A program made the position numbers and the translations under genes. From Diplonema papillatum (Eukaryota > Euglenozoa > Diplonemea > Diplonemida > Diplonemidae): a DNA stretch of 64,000 bases. The stretch lies in NCBI GenBank assembly GCA_030068145.1, contig JAPJBO010000973.1, forward strand, positions 1 through 64,000. Reading direction: 5' to 3'. The notes under the pieces are model-generated. The model ran no database searches. It was not told where the DNA came from and worked only from the letters and a program-made list of their open reading frames with translations. Below, piece after piece: positions 1 to 14,219 of this stretch (the first letter of the stretch is position 1; the number at the start of each line of letters is the position of its first letter).

Positions 1-464
1 AAGGGAGGTTCTGTAAGTGACGCTTGAACTGGTCCTGTTTGCTGTTCCTGCCAGACCAGTGTTTGGCGACCCTTTCCTGCATCGTCTTGCCTGTCTTGCC
101 GATATATAACAGGTTAGCATGCGAGTCCACGAGTCCATAGATGAGACCCGAAGCCTTGTAGTTGCTCGGGTTCTCCGGCTGCTGGAGCTTGAGCGTCGCG
201 TATGTGTGTGCAAGCTTCCTCCCGTATCTTCTCAGGAACCGGCTCGTGAATTCCACGCCTTGCTCCTTCCATTTCGACCAGTCGATCTGCGTCGTCTTTT
301 CCGTCTTCGTACGAACGCAGTCGGTTTGGAAGAAGGGTGCGAGGAATGGTTTCGCAAACTCCGGGCGCCGCCGCATATCCGCGTCGGCAGGCGGTACACG
401 CATCTTGACCCGTTCCGGTAGGACCTCGCGCGTTTGTGGACCGGGTCGTCGCAAAACCGGACAC
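1..464 (-). CDS. GIY-YIG nuclease domain fragment, possibly from a Penelope-like retroelement; runs off the window start
   Basis: Read on the minus strand, one frame stays open from about 660 down to base 1. Near positions 155-45 it reads GLIYGLVD, then LLYIGKTGKTMQERVAKHW. This is the GIY-YIG pattern: two beta strands with paired tyrosines and glycines, then a helix with a conserved arginine and histidine. Upstream in the frame is a Cys-x2-Cys pair (DCSACP) and a basic stretch, with no domain I recognise. Such domains occur in homing endonucleases, in repair nucleases and at the C-terminus of Penelope-like retroelements. In this transposon-rich setting the last is the likeliest, but the reverse transcriptase that would prove it is not visible. 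The true start is unknown, and the 3' end lies outside the window. Confidence 0.55.
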
Positions 465-599
465 GCGGAACAGTCGGGGGGTTTTTTTTGGGGGGACGGT
501 GGGTCGTCGTGGAGGAAGGCCAACGAGTCGGAGGGAAGATCTATGACGTAACGTAACGTAACGGAAGGGGTGATAGGGAGGGGCGGGCGGATGGGGCGG

Positions 600-1090
600 C
601 TTGTTCGTCTGGACGGTCGGCGGTGCAATACACGGGGGGGTAGGGAATTCACGCTTCTAAACTACTGCTACTGGTTTTTTTGCCAGGCTCAGGGCCCGAC
701 GCGTCTTTTGTCGATTTTCTGGGGTTTCGGTTGTACAATGGAACAGGTCCCGATTGGTAGTGACGAGACCGTACGGGGGCAGGATGGAGTTCACCTAAAC
801 TCTGCCCGGTCTCGATGCCGTGGTTGGTGGTACAGCGGGGCGAAGTCGATTTGGGTGGACCGTCTCCCTACCTGTACCGGTTGCTTCCTTCTCGTCGGTT
901 GTGTGCACAAGGCGGGTTTTTTTCGGGCTCTGTACGTCCCTCGCGTCAGAGCCCTCAGAAAGCGAGCGGGTTCTTTTTTTGAGAGGTCACCCCGCGGCGT
1001 TTGGGGTGACTGGGTGGGTACGGCCGCTCCGTCCACCTAGGCCCCGGAATGAACCGGGTTCCCCTGTCGTTGATGGGAGAAGGACACAAC
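600..1090. other. No gene seen
   Basis: This stretch is G-rich and of mixed composition. No frame shows a recognisable domain or a convincing splice pattern. Confidence 0.4.
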
Positions 1091-1094
1091 AAAC

Positions 1095-1760
1095 GAAGCA
1101 CTCACATTCCGTCCAGGGGAACAGTCTAAATCATCCGCCCTAAGTTTTTCCGCGATATCGTCGCGCATCGCGTCTTCGGCTCGTGTCCGTGGATGGGTCT
1201 TTGGCTTCTGACGGAGCAGCGGACTGGGTACCGGGCGTAGTTGTAGAGGAGGTGATAGTGCAGGTAGTCGGCAGCGGCATGTAAACATGGGGACGTAGTG
1301 TAGGGGAGAGGGGGGCGGCGCGTTGCACTAATCTGTATGTCAGTCAGCAGGCAGCCGTGGCATCCAATATCAACGGGCAGCCCGGTTGGCGGTCTACTCG
1401 GCGATGCGCGTCGCAGGAGGTGGACCGCCATCCGGGGGCCGGTGTGTAGAGCGTAGCTCCGAATGGGCGTCGTCCGGCAAAGTGCAACGCCGAAGGTACA
1501 TGTACCCTTGAACTTGAACTCACATCCCGTCCGGGAGAGCCGTCTTATGGTCTTCCGCGATAGCGTCGCGCTTCGTGTCTCCGGCTCGCGTCCGTGCGTG
1601 GGTCGCTGGCCTCAATGGAGCAACGGACTGTACAGGGAACAGGCGCCGCCGGGAGTAGAGGAGTAGAGGAGTCGAGTAAGTGCTACGGTAGATAGTCGGC
1701 AGCAGCATGTTGCGTTGAGTAGACCGGGCCACACCGTAGAGGAGAGAGGGTGCTGATGGG
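1095..1760. repeat. Diverged direct duplication (about 1095-1310 and 1515-1745)
   Basis: Both copies share, in the same order, a segment with ttccgcgata then gtcgcgc, then the ggtct/ggtcg and gagca blocks, and the gtagtcggcagc / atagtcggcagc block. They are separated by about 420 bases and carry many substitutions and indels. No coding signal goes with them. Confidence 0.6.
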
Positions 1761-3330
1761 CACGTCAGATTGCAAGTGTTGTGGCGGTCAGTAGTATCGT
1801 GAAACCCGGGACGGTGGCTCACTCAGCGGATAAGCATTTGACCATCTACCGGGAGTCGAGATGTAGGACGCAGTTTCGAAAGGGGGTGTGGGGGTGGACT
1901 GCTATGGTGTGTCAGGCGGTGTAGTAAGTTGTGTGGCGACAGGCCGTTGCGTCGGTATTGCACGGATGATGGTTGTTGTACAGTTGGAAGGTCGCAGGCG
2001 GTTGCAAGCTCGTCTGTGTCGTAAGTACCAGTCGTCTGCCACGGGGGCAGGGGGTGTAGGAAGCAGACTCGAGCAGTGTGTTGGCAGTAACCCTCTGTCG
2101 GTGTGTCTGGTTGCGTGGTGGTGGAGAGTCGTACGTCCGCGGGTTGTTGTTCGCGCCGGTTGGCAGGCGTTTGTGACACTCAGCAGCGCATCGCAGCCCA
2201 GATAAGCGGTCCCTCCCGCGGAAACGCATCGCGGGTGTGGATCGCAAATCAGGGGTGTAGGTGTTGAACGCAGCCTCGGACAGGGGGCGGCAGGGTGCAG
2301 GCGTAAGCAGTTTTGAACAGGGGGCGGCTTCGAGTGTTGTCCGGCGGTGTGTGTTAAATCGTCGATCGGCAAAGTGCAGGTAGAATTGTATGATGTAGTG
2401 AACACGCTGGGCACCCGCGCGGCGGCTTCTCGTTCCCTGGACGTCTATCGATACAGGCGAATGTAGAAAATGGGAGATCGGACTCTCGCCGGGTAGGACT
2501 CGTCAATATTCTCAAAAGGTGGCGGGCTCGAGGGGCATCGTAGCATGAGGCGGTGTCGGAAACAAAATGTAAGGCAGTCTGCCGGTGATCGCTACACACT
2601 TCACGACAGGTGCCATCCATTTCATCACGATCCGCACTGGCCGAGGTAAGGGAGTTTGCGAGCTGGGTGGCAGTGGCCGGGAGGGGGACATCGACTGATG
2701 AACCGGCCTCGTCAGTGGGGGCAGGGAGGGTGGGGATACGGACGTTAAAGCCACGATGAGGACTTGAACTTTCCGGGGCACATGGTTCCCCTGAGCAGCA
2801 TGTAAAACGCAGTGGTCCCAGGTCCAACCCACTACGAGCGCGAGCGTAACATCAGTGCAGGCGTCGTTTCGTAGCCGAGTCTTTTGGGTACCCCTTTCCA
2901 GGCGTCCCGTCACGTAACCAACGGTCGACCAAGGACCAGGGAATATTGTAAAAAGAAAAAGAAATTTATGAAGGCTCACCAACTTCGGCCCTCGCGAAAG
3001 GGGCGGAGAAGGCCACAGAGGGGCAAGAGGAGGGCCCATGCGTGCTTCAAAGGCTGTCGCCTGAGCTTGTTGCATGGCGGTAACGCCAGCGTGTCGAGGG
3101 CAGCAGCTCGCTTGCGCGAAGTACCCTGCTGGAATGGGGGGTCGTTGTATAATGGTTTAGCTTGAAGGGTGTTGGAAAGGTTGAAAAAGGTTTTGGGGGT
3201 CACCGTCGGTTTGTGTTTTTATTTTTTTCTGTATATTTTTTTTGGGGGGTAATTATTTTTTCGGGGGTTCGCGTAACCCTTCTTTTCCGGAAGATAACGT
3301 TATCTTTTCTTTTCTCTCTGGCGCTCTTTT
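1761..3330. other. No gene seen
   Basis: Several 100-190 codon frames exist on both strands, but none has a recognisable domain and their composition follows the local GC-rich, simple-sequence bias. I see no tRNA and no clear element boundary. Confidence 0.4.
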
Positions 3331-3348
3331 TCTCTCTATCTCTCTCTT

Positions 3349-3594
3349 TGGCTAGCAAAGCGACTATTGCGACCGACACCACGACCACACCCGTAATGAA
3401 TGTGATCAAGGGCCCCCCACGTTCTACATGTTGAGCAGGGGTTGCCATGTAGCCCGTACCGGTCTAAGCCTTCATTGCAGCTTCCATAAGCACCCCCGTT
3501 GGGACGGGTCCGACGGTCCGTTAGTCATCAGCGACATCGGGCGGGAAAAAGTAAATAAAAAGAAAGGGGAAAAATGGGGGTGTGGGTTTTGGTA

Positions 3595-3625
<31 letters not shown>

Positions 3626-3985
3626 CGTTGTTGTTGGTGATGGTTTTGTGGGATGAAGTAGGGGAAAGAAAATTTCTTTTTGCGGTGGTCTCCGCTGGCC
3701 TGGTAGTCCGTGCTACCTCCTTTCTTTTACACTCGTTCTCTTCTCTACTCACTACTGTACGTACTCTTTCGCTCTTTTTCTCTCTTTGGCTAGCCAAAAC
3801 AAAAGACTTCTGCGACCGACACCACGAACACATTCGCAATGAATGTGGCCCTGGGCCCCCCACGTGCATACATGTTGAGCAGGGGTTGCCATGTAGCCCG
3901 TATCGGTCTAAGTCAACACTGTTACTTTCATGGGATGTTCACCGGGGAAGGGTCCGACCTAACCGTTAGTCAACAGCAACGTCGA
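3349..3985. repeat. Two copies of a ~195-bp block flanking the poly-G tract
   Basis: Copy 1 (about 3349-3545) and copy 2 (about 3785-3985) share gcgaccgacaccacga, the gggccccccacgt block, catgttgagcaggggttgcc and a final gttagtca-cagc segment. The run of G at 3594-3624 lies between them. No coding function is apparent. Confidence 0.65.
3594..3624. repeat. Uninterrupted poly-G tract, about 31 bases
   Basis: A single run of G bases is visible. Such runs can form G-quadruplexes, and their length is prone to both replication slippage and sequencing error, so the exact count is uncertain. Confidence 0.9.
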
Positions 3986-4435
3986 AAAGGGGGAGGGGGA
4001 AAGAAGATAGAAAATCGGTGGGGTTGACAAGCTCGTAAGTGGTTGTTTGTAGATCAGTACAACCTTAAACTACGCCTAGCACACGGCCAGGCGGTCTTTA
4101 ACGAACCTCCAGTACATTAAACGCAAGTCGGCAGGTCGTCATCAGACGCGGCACGAAAAGCAAACGTCGCGGGGGGGGGGTTTGGCATCGTACCATATGT
4201 ATTTATAAAAGGGGGTTTTTGAAAAAGAATAATACTCTCCTCCTCGCCCGTCTCGCTGCTCCGTACTCGCTGCTCTCGTCCTTGCTGCTGCGTGATGTCA
4301 GATTGATGGTGCGTAACAAACGTAGAAAGGTCATGCAGAGATTCTCGTGTGTATGCCACAAACTTCTTCGTGACGCCTCAGGACACTGGACTAGAAGATA
4401 AAAATGGGCAAGGGTGGGTGGGCAAGCGAGGGGTA

Positions 4436-4559
4436 AAATTACGGTGTTCTTCTCGAGAGCGACGGGGTAATAACCTTTGTACAAGTGTTAGTTCTCGTCG
4501 GAATAGTATTAATCTTCTAAGATCTTCGATCTTATACGACAAAAGAAAAAAGACATTAC
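4436..4559 (-). repeat. Dispersed intron element, family G, starting at the V-ATPase exon 4 donor
   Basis: Read on the minus strand from the exon 4 donor, the sequence runs tttttcttttgtcgtataag, atcttagaagat, cgacgagaactaac, cacttgtacaaaggttat and onward to caccgtaattt. The same order is found on the plus strand at 17436-17560. A related but shorter version forms the tandem array at the NEK-B exon 2 donor. The element therefore lies directly behind 5' splice sites in two unrelated genes. Confidence 0.6.
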
Positions 4560-7500
4560 GTCGACGATCTCGTTCAAGTTCATGCTCTTCATCGTTTGCT
4601 GGTTGTAGATCATCACCACAGATCCGAGGACGATCATCAGTCCGTGGCCGACGTCTCCGTACATGAGCCCGAATAGCCAAGGGAACGTGACGATGGTGAA
4701 GGCGACCGGGTTGATTTCGCGGTACCGGGGTACGCCGTATGAGTCGATGATCCCCTGGAACGTGCCCGTGAAGTCGTTGGTTTCGAAGTACGTGGGCGGC
4801 ACGTCGGCTTCGGTGACGTCCAGGGTTTCCTTCCCGAGCCCGCACAGGTGTTGCGCTTCGACGACGGCCCGCACCTTCGGGACGAACCGAGAAGGGATCC
4901 AGGCGACCGCTGTCGCGAAGGACGCGCCTTTGTCGATTTTCATCATGTTCAGGCAGTGGAACAGCGCCTTCTCCTTCACGACGTAGTGCCGCCGCTCTCT
5001 GTGCACCCTCGCGAGCGACGTCAGCAGCTCGGTCACTTGGCTCGACGTGCTGTGGATGAGCTTCTCGCGCTCACTCGTGTCGTCGTACACTTTCCTCTGC
5101 AACTCTCCAAACGCCGACGGAGAACTCGGCAACACGTGGATACCGTCCAATCGCGGTTCTGAGTTCCCGCTATACGAACTAAGCGGGCGGACGAGGTATA
5201 TCGTCGATCCGTTCGACTGGATGAGCTTCAGAATCCGGGACTGCATCTCGAACGAGGAGTACAGGATCCGGAACACGGTCTTGTCGTCGAGGTCCTTCAC
5301 GCTGTCGGTCTTTAACACCGCGTGTCCCTTCGTTACCCGGTACAGCAACCTGTCGGGGGATGGGTGCGGTGTTTGGAGCATCCAGTCTTTCAACGAAGAA
5401 CAAACAGTTCAGGCACAGCTCTTGACAAAGAACAGGATAGAAAATGCTCGAGTTGTGCTCATTTCGAAGGAGGCTAGAGGGGGAGAAAACAATACAACTA
5501 CAAAGTGGGTCTTTTTTGTTGAACGCTTACGCCCGCCACTGAACCCAGATTCACCTGGGCTACAGCACATTTACCTCCTTTGATCTATCGCAACTGGCAG
5601 TCTCCTCAAGCATTTCCTACAAGGCAGGTGCTTATCACCCATTCCACGAAAAAGTGCCACAGATTTCGGCTTTTTTCGGATTTCTGCCGAAGATTTCCAT
5701 CTGCAGGTCCGAAAATGGTCGGTTTCGAGATTTTGAGGACACGTTTGAATCCGTTGAGGACAGGGCTTTCCGAATATTTGGTCGGATAAAATTTTTGACC
5801 GACCCCCCCCCCGGAAATGGAGGTCGGCACCCGAAAAAATGGGGTCCTGGAGATCGGTTTTTTTTCTCTCTGCATCCAGGAGGGGGTCAGATTTTGATCG
5901 CTGGGCTAGCTGGCAGCTTGCCCATAATCGCGCATCCCAGAACTACTCGAAAACCAAAAGATTTCCCAAAAAGACCTCGAAAATAATTTCCAGACGGCTG
6001 CTTTTCACACCGAAAAATCGCAAAAAAAAAAATTCGGACCGGGGGAATCGAACCAAGGCCTACAGGGGCCCAGGAGGGTGCGGTAACCGTTAGGCTATGT
6101 TGCCAAACCTCGGGCCAAAATTCGCTTTTAGCGCCTGCTCAGTTGGAATTCTTATCGGAAAGTGCGAGATCGTCATTTACTCGTTTCCAGTGTCCCAGGA
6201 CGGTATTTCTGCTCTCTCAGAGCTTATTTCGCCCGGTTTGCGAAGAACTCAAAATGAGTCCAAGAATTCTAACTCGGTAGTGAACAAAAAAAATTTCGCC
6301 GTTTTTTTAGCCCATGGTCCAGAGGTTACCACACCCACACAGGGGTTTGAGGGTCGGTGGTTCGATTCCCGCCGGAAATCGTTTTTTTGGGTTTTTGAAA
6401 CAGCCCCAAAACCGACCTTTTGTCCATCTGCACGCCAGATTTTGGTCGCCACGCGAGCTGATTGCTTGCCCATAATCGCCAGGGATAGCTCTTTCCATCC
6501 CAAAAACAAATTTCCCAAAAATTCCAAAATTTTGACCCAAAACGGGCTGCTTTTCAGACGGAAAATCTGTGACACTTTTTCGTGGAATGGGTGTTATACA
6601 AAAAAAAATACTCGAGGGGCTGCCTTGTGCTTACTTCGAAGGAGGCTAGAGGGGGAGAAACAATACAACTACAAAATGGGTCTTTTTTGTTGAACGCTTA
6701 CGCCCGCCACTAAACCCAGATTCACCTGTGTTTCGTGTGGGCTACAGCACATTTACCTCCTTTGATCTTTTGCAGCTGGCAGCCTCCTCAAGTATTTCCT
6801 ACAAAGCAGGTGCTTATACAAAAAAAAAAACTTGGCCAACTTTTCCCTCCGGGATTTTGCATGTGTTCGAAAAAGTTGGGAAAAAGGGAGCGCTACCCCC
6901 CTACTGCCACCTTACTTGCGGATGATGCGAAGAACCTTTTGGGAGATGGGAACTCGCACTGAAGAGGCGCAACAGCATCAACCCGCCATGGATGATGAAC
7001 ATAGTAAGGTACCGTAATTGGATTAATGTTGAACCGTCACCCATTCTTAGCTGTAACAAATACTGTCTCCAGGGAAGCAGAAATTGGCTGTCGCAAAAAA
7101 ACAAAAAACAGACCTGTGAAACGTGTCCAACTTGCCGCTGTCAATTACGCCGATCAACTGGCCGAGAGCCGACGACGCTGTGAGGGGTAGTGGAAAAATA
7201 CTCTACCGGAAACAGTGCGGTCTCTGGGGGAGAGAGCGAAAGAGGGATTGCAAGAACGTGCTTGGAATGGGTATGTGCTCAACACCGCACTGGTCCCGTC
7301 TGCGCCGTGTTTCGGTCCTTTAAGCCACGGACACATAAGGCGGACCATCATCAGCGTGGAACCTGAGTGTCTGCAGACAGGACTGCGGTGTGAGTCTGGT
7401 TTGTCAGGCGGCTGTTCGTAGCTCGTCACAGCCAGGACCACCCGTGCTACTAGAGCACAGGCGAATCCGTCACGGGGAGAAGGCCCCTACAACCGTGTCT

Positions 7501-10500
7501 GAGCAATCAGTTAAAAAACTCAGGGCACTCGCCCTGATTGTGACTGCGACTCGCTAGGCAGCACTGACTTGTCTTCTTTTTACGGTGGCAATCTGCGAAG
7601 TAAACTCCGCAGAGCACAGCGGACATGGGGTTGCCGTGTGCAGCACCAATGGTTGAAGTACCAAAAGAAAAAAGAGTGCGAGGAAGTAATCCTGCATGCT
7701 GAGGGCAGCAAGTCGCGTTACGCGAAGTACCCTACTGGAATGGGGGGATCGCAAGAACGTGCTTGGAATGGGTATGTGCTCAACACCGCACTGGTCCCGT
7801 CTGCGCCGTGTTTCGGTCCTTTAAGCCACGGACACATAAGGCGGACCATCATCAGCGCGGAACCTGAGTGTCTGCAGACAGGACTGCGGTGTGAGTCTGG
7901 TTTGTCAGAGCGAAAGGGGGGGGGGGTAGGCAGAGAGAGGTAGAGTGCAAGAACTAGTATGGCGCTTTCTTCTGTTTGTGCGCACTAGAGGAACTCAGCT
8001 GCTTTGGTTTCAAGCAGTAAGCTGTCAACTACTAATTGTCTGCAACAGGGCATTGTGAACACAACAAAACGACATACAGGCCTCGTCGCTGCGGCTTCGG
8101 GCCGTGATGTCATCCGCCGCTTCGTCCAACACGCGTTGGTTGGCAGCCAGGGTGTCGTTACACGTCACTTGGGCCCACTCCAGGACGCTCGCCTCTTCGA
8201 TCGCGGAGTCGTACTCTTGCGTGTATGCTTCCAGCTTCCCGACCTGATCCAGCAGCGACGCTTCGTCGGCTTGCAATTTCTGAAGCGCGGGGTTACGAAT
8301 AGAGGGTTAAAGAAAGAAAGACTCGACGTAGCTGCTTCGACTCCGAATGGAAGGGAGGAAATATAGAGGTAGAGGGGAAAAATAATACAAACACAATCTG
8401 ATTTGTTCTTCGCTTACACCACCGTGTGTTGTTTTCTCACTCAGGGTTTTGACCTGTTGTGGCGGGAAATCCCAGCTCCCGCTGAACGAAGAAGAGAAAG
8501 ACACGGCATACCACACGAAGTGTTTCCAGAGCATTCGGCAGAGACGTGATGTTGGCCACCTTCCGGAACTCGTCGACGCCGAGCGGCGGACATTCCGCGG
8601 GGTTGCTGGTGTAGTCCTGTGGGTGTGTGTGTTTAAGTTCAGGGCTTTGAGTGGGTAACGGCTGGATCGAAGTATAGCCCACTTGTTAGTACTGGCGCAT
8701 TAAACGAGTTTGAGAGCCTTCCGGCTACCTATCTTGAAGAGGATGGGAGATACTCGACGTTGCTGCTTTGACTCCGGACGAAAGGGAGGAGGTGGGGGTA
8801 GACGGGGGAAATACAATACAACCACGATCTGGTTTTGTTCTTCGCTTTCACCGCCGCGTCTTGGTTTTTTCACTCGGGATTATGTTTTACATAAGCGCCA
8901 GCTTGAAAAGAAATGCTCGATCAACCGTATAGTGGTGAGTGCACGTGGTGTTGTGTAGACGATGCTGTCCGACAAAGAACAGAAGGCTGTAACTACCGAA
9001 CCACGTGTTGAACGGACGTGAGGTCATGCGGGTCTACCCCTGCACGACCAACCACACAAACACAACAGGTCAAAGGTCCTGAGTGAGAAAGCAACACACG
9101 GTGGTGCAAGCGAAGAACAAATCAGATTATGTTTGTATTGTATTTGCCCCTTACCTCTACATTCCCCCCCCTTCCATTCGGAGTCGAAGCAGCTACGTCG
9201 AGTATTTCCCTGCTGTGTCTGTGGGCCTTGTCGTGTAGAGGTGGACCCACATGATCTACCCTCGCACGTCCGTTCAACGTGCGTTCAGTGGTGACGGTTT
9301 TTTTTGTAAAAGCACCCTGCTTCGTAGGAATACTCGAGGATACTGCCAGTCGTGAAATCTCGGGTAAGCGTTCAACTAAAAAGACCCACTTCGTAGTTGT
9401 ATTGTGTTCTCCCCCCCCCCCCCGCCAGCCTCCGTCGGAATGAGCACACGGCAGTCCCTCGAGTATTTTCGGCTCTTCCCAAACTAAAACAATTTGTCGG
9501 GATGACAGGACGGTTGCAATTACTCACTTGAATGATTGCCCGACTCGGATGTAGGACGGACCCACCCGTCGGACATCCCGCCCAAGGTCTGGACGGAATC
9601 CCGACTGCGTACCAACCAATGATAGTAGTTGTAAATTTGTTGCATTAGTGTGATTGTCAGGCCTTCGACTACCCTGAGCAACGCACTATGCACACTCCGC
9701 GTCTACGTCACAGCAGATGGAACGCGTCTGTTGCGTCTCCGCGGAGGCGGCCTACGAGTGGATGTCGTTGTGGCCTCCCGGCCGGAACCAATGATAGTAG
9801 TAAATTTGTTGCATTAGCGTGTGGTCCTTTTTAAGATGGATTGTGTCTGGTGCTCTCTCTCCCTTAGGGTTGCCGCCCGAGGGAACCGGCTGTGAGCCAA
9901 AACTCGACGCCGGCCTCGCCGGATTGCACCAGGAGAGAACTTCGCGGCGGATCACAAAGCACCCGCCCTGCACGAGGCACGCGCCCAAGACCCACTGTAG
10001 CACCCCTCCATGTTTGCATCTTCCTCGGATGCTACGGTCGGGAAGGGGCTTCAATGTAGTTGGGAAAACACGTTCCCCTTCCCCGCGTTCTGCGTGTGGG
10101 GTTACCACCGGGCGCCTGCCGCAGCAGCCGCAGATACGTCCTTCGCCCTTGGCTCACTTTCGGGAGGTGTCACTGCTCACCTACCCAGGTGTGTTCCTGG
10201 TTGTTGCCCTAAATTTGTTGCATTAGTGTGTGGGCCTTTGAAGCGTGAATGATGCCTCTCGCGCTGCTCCCTGGCTCGTGCCGAAGCGCCGCCGCCCGGG
10301 TTAAGGGGTTGCGGCATCAGGCGTGGGCCAGGGCCAGGGAGGCTGTTCGGCACTACCACCAAAGTGTTGCATTAGTGTGATTGCCAGGCCTGTCAGGCCT
10401 TCGACTACCCTGAGCAACGCACTATTGTATATAATAGTAGGTGGTTGACCTGAGTGCCAATTTTAATACATGCGGAAACACATGCGGAAACACGTACGGA

Positions 10501-10879
10501 ATTCCGCACGAGCGGCGGGGGGACATACCGCGAGTGAGATGTTGTGCGCCGCAAGCTGCGCCTCGAAGACGCGCAGGATGCGCTCTATGGCCTCGCAGGT
10601 GCGGATGGGCGTGTGGAAGTACCGCGGGGCCGGCTTCTTGTCGACCTCGCGCAGCTCCTCCTCGGAAACGGCGTTCAGGTCCTTGAACTCGACGCAGCCC
10701 AGCTCGCCGAGCTGCCGCGCCACGCGCTCGAGCACCGACCGTTCGATGCTCATCGACCGCAGCTCCATCTCCTCGCTGCGCCACAGCCCGCTCACGGGCC
10801 CCAACCCGGCCGAGCCGCCGGGGCTGCGGACATCTTCGACGTATGAATCTGCGTCGGTTCCGCAGACAATATCTCGCAT
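4560..10879 (-). CDS. V-type H+-ATPase subunit a (116-kDa membrane subunit), N-terminal half; 3' exons off-window
   Basis: This is the stator and proton-channel subunit of the vacuolar ATPase Vo sector, a polytopic membrane protein. Four exons reconstruct in phase: 10529-10879, 8512-8616, 8078-8279 and 4560-5386. The donors read GTATGT, GTATGC, GTATGT and GTAATG, and the acceptors CACAG, TTCAG and AAAG. Exon 1 has the family start (LWRSEEM, then LGELGCVEFKDLN). Exon 3 is the coiled-coil stretch. Exon 4 has LLYRVTKGHAVL, then the hallmark PPTYFETNDFTGTFQGIIDS, YGVPRYREINP and the first membrane helix with FGLMYGDVGHG. About 495 residues are in the window, against roughly 800-850 for the family. 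The remaining transmembrane half was not found in 1-4559, so it lies further on or is lost. I start it at the ATG at 10877-10879; the 30-odd residues before LWRSEEM are unusual for the family. All three complete introns carry short inverted-repeat elements. Confidence 0.9.
5448..5635 (+). mobile_element. MITE-like element family A, copy 1 (tail split to 6598-6606)
   Basis: A ~220-bp non-coding element. It starts near gctcga followed by tcatttcgaaggaggctaga, passes through acttacgccc-type sequence, and ends ggcagtctcctcaagcattt plus the tail ggcaggtgcttat. Its terminal A-run is separated by the nested insertion at 5636-6593. It lies in V-ATPase intron 3, about 60 bases from the exon 4 acceptor. 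Confidence 0.75.
6037..6104 (-). ncRNA. tRNA-like sequence with A and B box motifs (probably a decayed SINE head)
   Basis: On the minus strand the sequence has TAGCCTAACGGTTACC (A-box-like, D arm) and TTGGTTCGATTCC (B-box-like, T arm) at tRNA spacing. The 5' seven bases do not pair with the 3' side and the anticodon stem is poor, so it is unlikely to be a functional tRNA. Confidence 0.45.
6309..6375 (+). ncRNA. Second tRNA-like sequence inside the nested element
   Basis: The plus strand reads tggtccagaggttacca, followed at tRNA spacing by ggtggttcgattcccgcc, which forms a good T arm. A full acceptor stem is not seen. It is oriented against the tRNA-like sequence at 6037-6104. Confidence 0.45.
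6607..6830 (+). mobile_element. MITE-like element family A, copy 2
   Basis: A full copy: aatactcgaggggctgcc at the left; ggcagcctcctcaagtattt at the right, imperfectly inverted to the left end; then the shared tail cctacaaagcaggtgcttat and an A-run. It abuts the A-run of copy 1, giving a head-to-tail pair in V-ATPase intron 3. Confidence 0.8.
7046..7101 (-). repeat. Fragment of the YR-retroelement terminal repeat
   Basis: The reverse complement, with gcgacagccaatttctgct and ccctggagacagtatttgtt, matches the 108-bp terminal repeat of the retroelement at 43845-47734. About 55 bases are kept. It marks an older insertion of the same family in V-ATPase intron 3. Confidence 0.75.
7246..7545 (+). 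repeat. Dispersed repeat family C, longest copy
   Basis: Begins gcaagaacgtgcttggaat and continues through ccgtctgcgccgtgtttcgg, a gcggaccatcat block, cctgagtgtctgcagac and cacggggagaaggcccct, ending near the hairpin tcagggcactcgccctga. Other copies are at 7748-7912, 21830-21935, 22372-22530 and 42815-43090. No coding frame is conserved between copies. Confidence 0.75.
7748..7912 (+). repeat. Dispersed repeat family C, second copy
   Basis: It matches the first two thirds of the 7246 copy nearly base for base, then breaks off at gtttgtcag into a purine-rich stretch. Confidence 0.75.
8318..8465 (+). mobile_element. MITE-like family B, truncated copy filling most of V-ATPase intron 2
   Basis: Shares actcgacgtagctgcttcga, atctgatttgttcttcgctt and tgttttctcactcaggg with the full copy at 22533. 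Intron 2 is only 232 bp (8280-8511), so this element makes up more than half of it. Confidence 0.7.
8747..8885 (+). mobile_element. MITE-like family B, partial copy
   Basis: Left-hand part of the element, from gatactcgacgttgctgctt to tttttcactcgggatta. It runs straight into the tail of an inverted neighbour copy. It lies in V-ATPase intron 1, next to exon 2. Confidence 0.65.
8886..9216 (-). mobile_element. MITE-like family B, inverted full-length copy
   Basis: Begins with the reverse complement of the shared tail (ttttacataagcgccagctt), runs through aggtcctgagtgagaaagca, and ends gcagctacgtcgagtatttc. Together with the adjoining plus-strand copy it makes an inverted pair in V-ATPase intron 1. 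Confidence 0.7.
9296..9475 (-). mobile_element. MITE-like family A, inverted copy
   Basis: Reads ttttgtaaaagcaccctgct and ggaatactcgaggatactgc at the left, and cagtccctcgagtattttcg at the right, with an internal run of C. The middle is shorter than in other copies. It lies in V-ATPase intron 1. Confidence 0.7.
9590..10430. repeat. Repeat cluster with a recurring ttgttgcattagtgtg motif
   Basis: The motif gtaaatttgttgcattag or its shortened form appears near 9627, 9801, 10207 and 10358. The pair at 9655 and 10378 also shares caggccttcgactaccctga. The block at about 9820-10030 is the reverse complement of sequence at 49526-49740. All of this is in V-ATPase intron 1. Confidence 0.65.
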
Positions 10880-10989
10880 TGCCCCCCTCCCCTCCTCTTT
10901 TTCCGGACAACGATGCACGAGGAGAAAGAGAAAGAGAGTGAGTGAGGAGGTGTGGAGGGGTGGGAGGTGTGGTGGTGTTTGTCGCTTTG

Positions 10990-13990
<3,001 letters not shown>

Positions 13991-14219
13991 AGGTCTCGCA
14001 GTTGAGAAACGACAGTAAAGGGGAAAAGGAGGTAGATTTGTCGATGATTTTCGTGTGTTCGCCATTGCTCGGCGCCTCAGAAAGCAGCACGCAAGCGGGC
14101 GGGGGGTGTGTGAAGGCCAGCAAGGGCAAGGAAGCAAGGAGTGGTTTGTAAGGGGGGGGGGGGGGGGGGGGAGAAAGCGCAGTACGTGCCTTCTAAGATC
14201 GAAGGCTCACCTGCGAATG

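Larger units (their letters stand above)
5636..6593. mobile_element. Nested 958-bp inverted-repeat element inserted in MITE A copy 1
   Basis: The ends are inverted repeats of about 31 bp with one mismatch: cacccattccacgaaaaagt at 5636 against its complement ending at 6593. Four bases, TTAT, are duplicated on both sides (5632-5635 and 6594-6597), and removing the element restores the family A tail gtgcttatacaaaa. There is no transposase. Inside are two related ~150-bp segments (around 5870-6010 and 6425-6560), each containing ttgcccataatcgc, and two tRNA-like sequences in opposite orientations. Confidence 0.8.

Noticed and set aside
3200..3448. Minus frame with one hydrophobic helix, as a possible later V-ATPase exon
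   Set aside because: The helix does not match any subunit a membrane segment, and the flanks are poly-basic low-complexity sequence.
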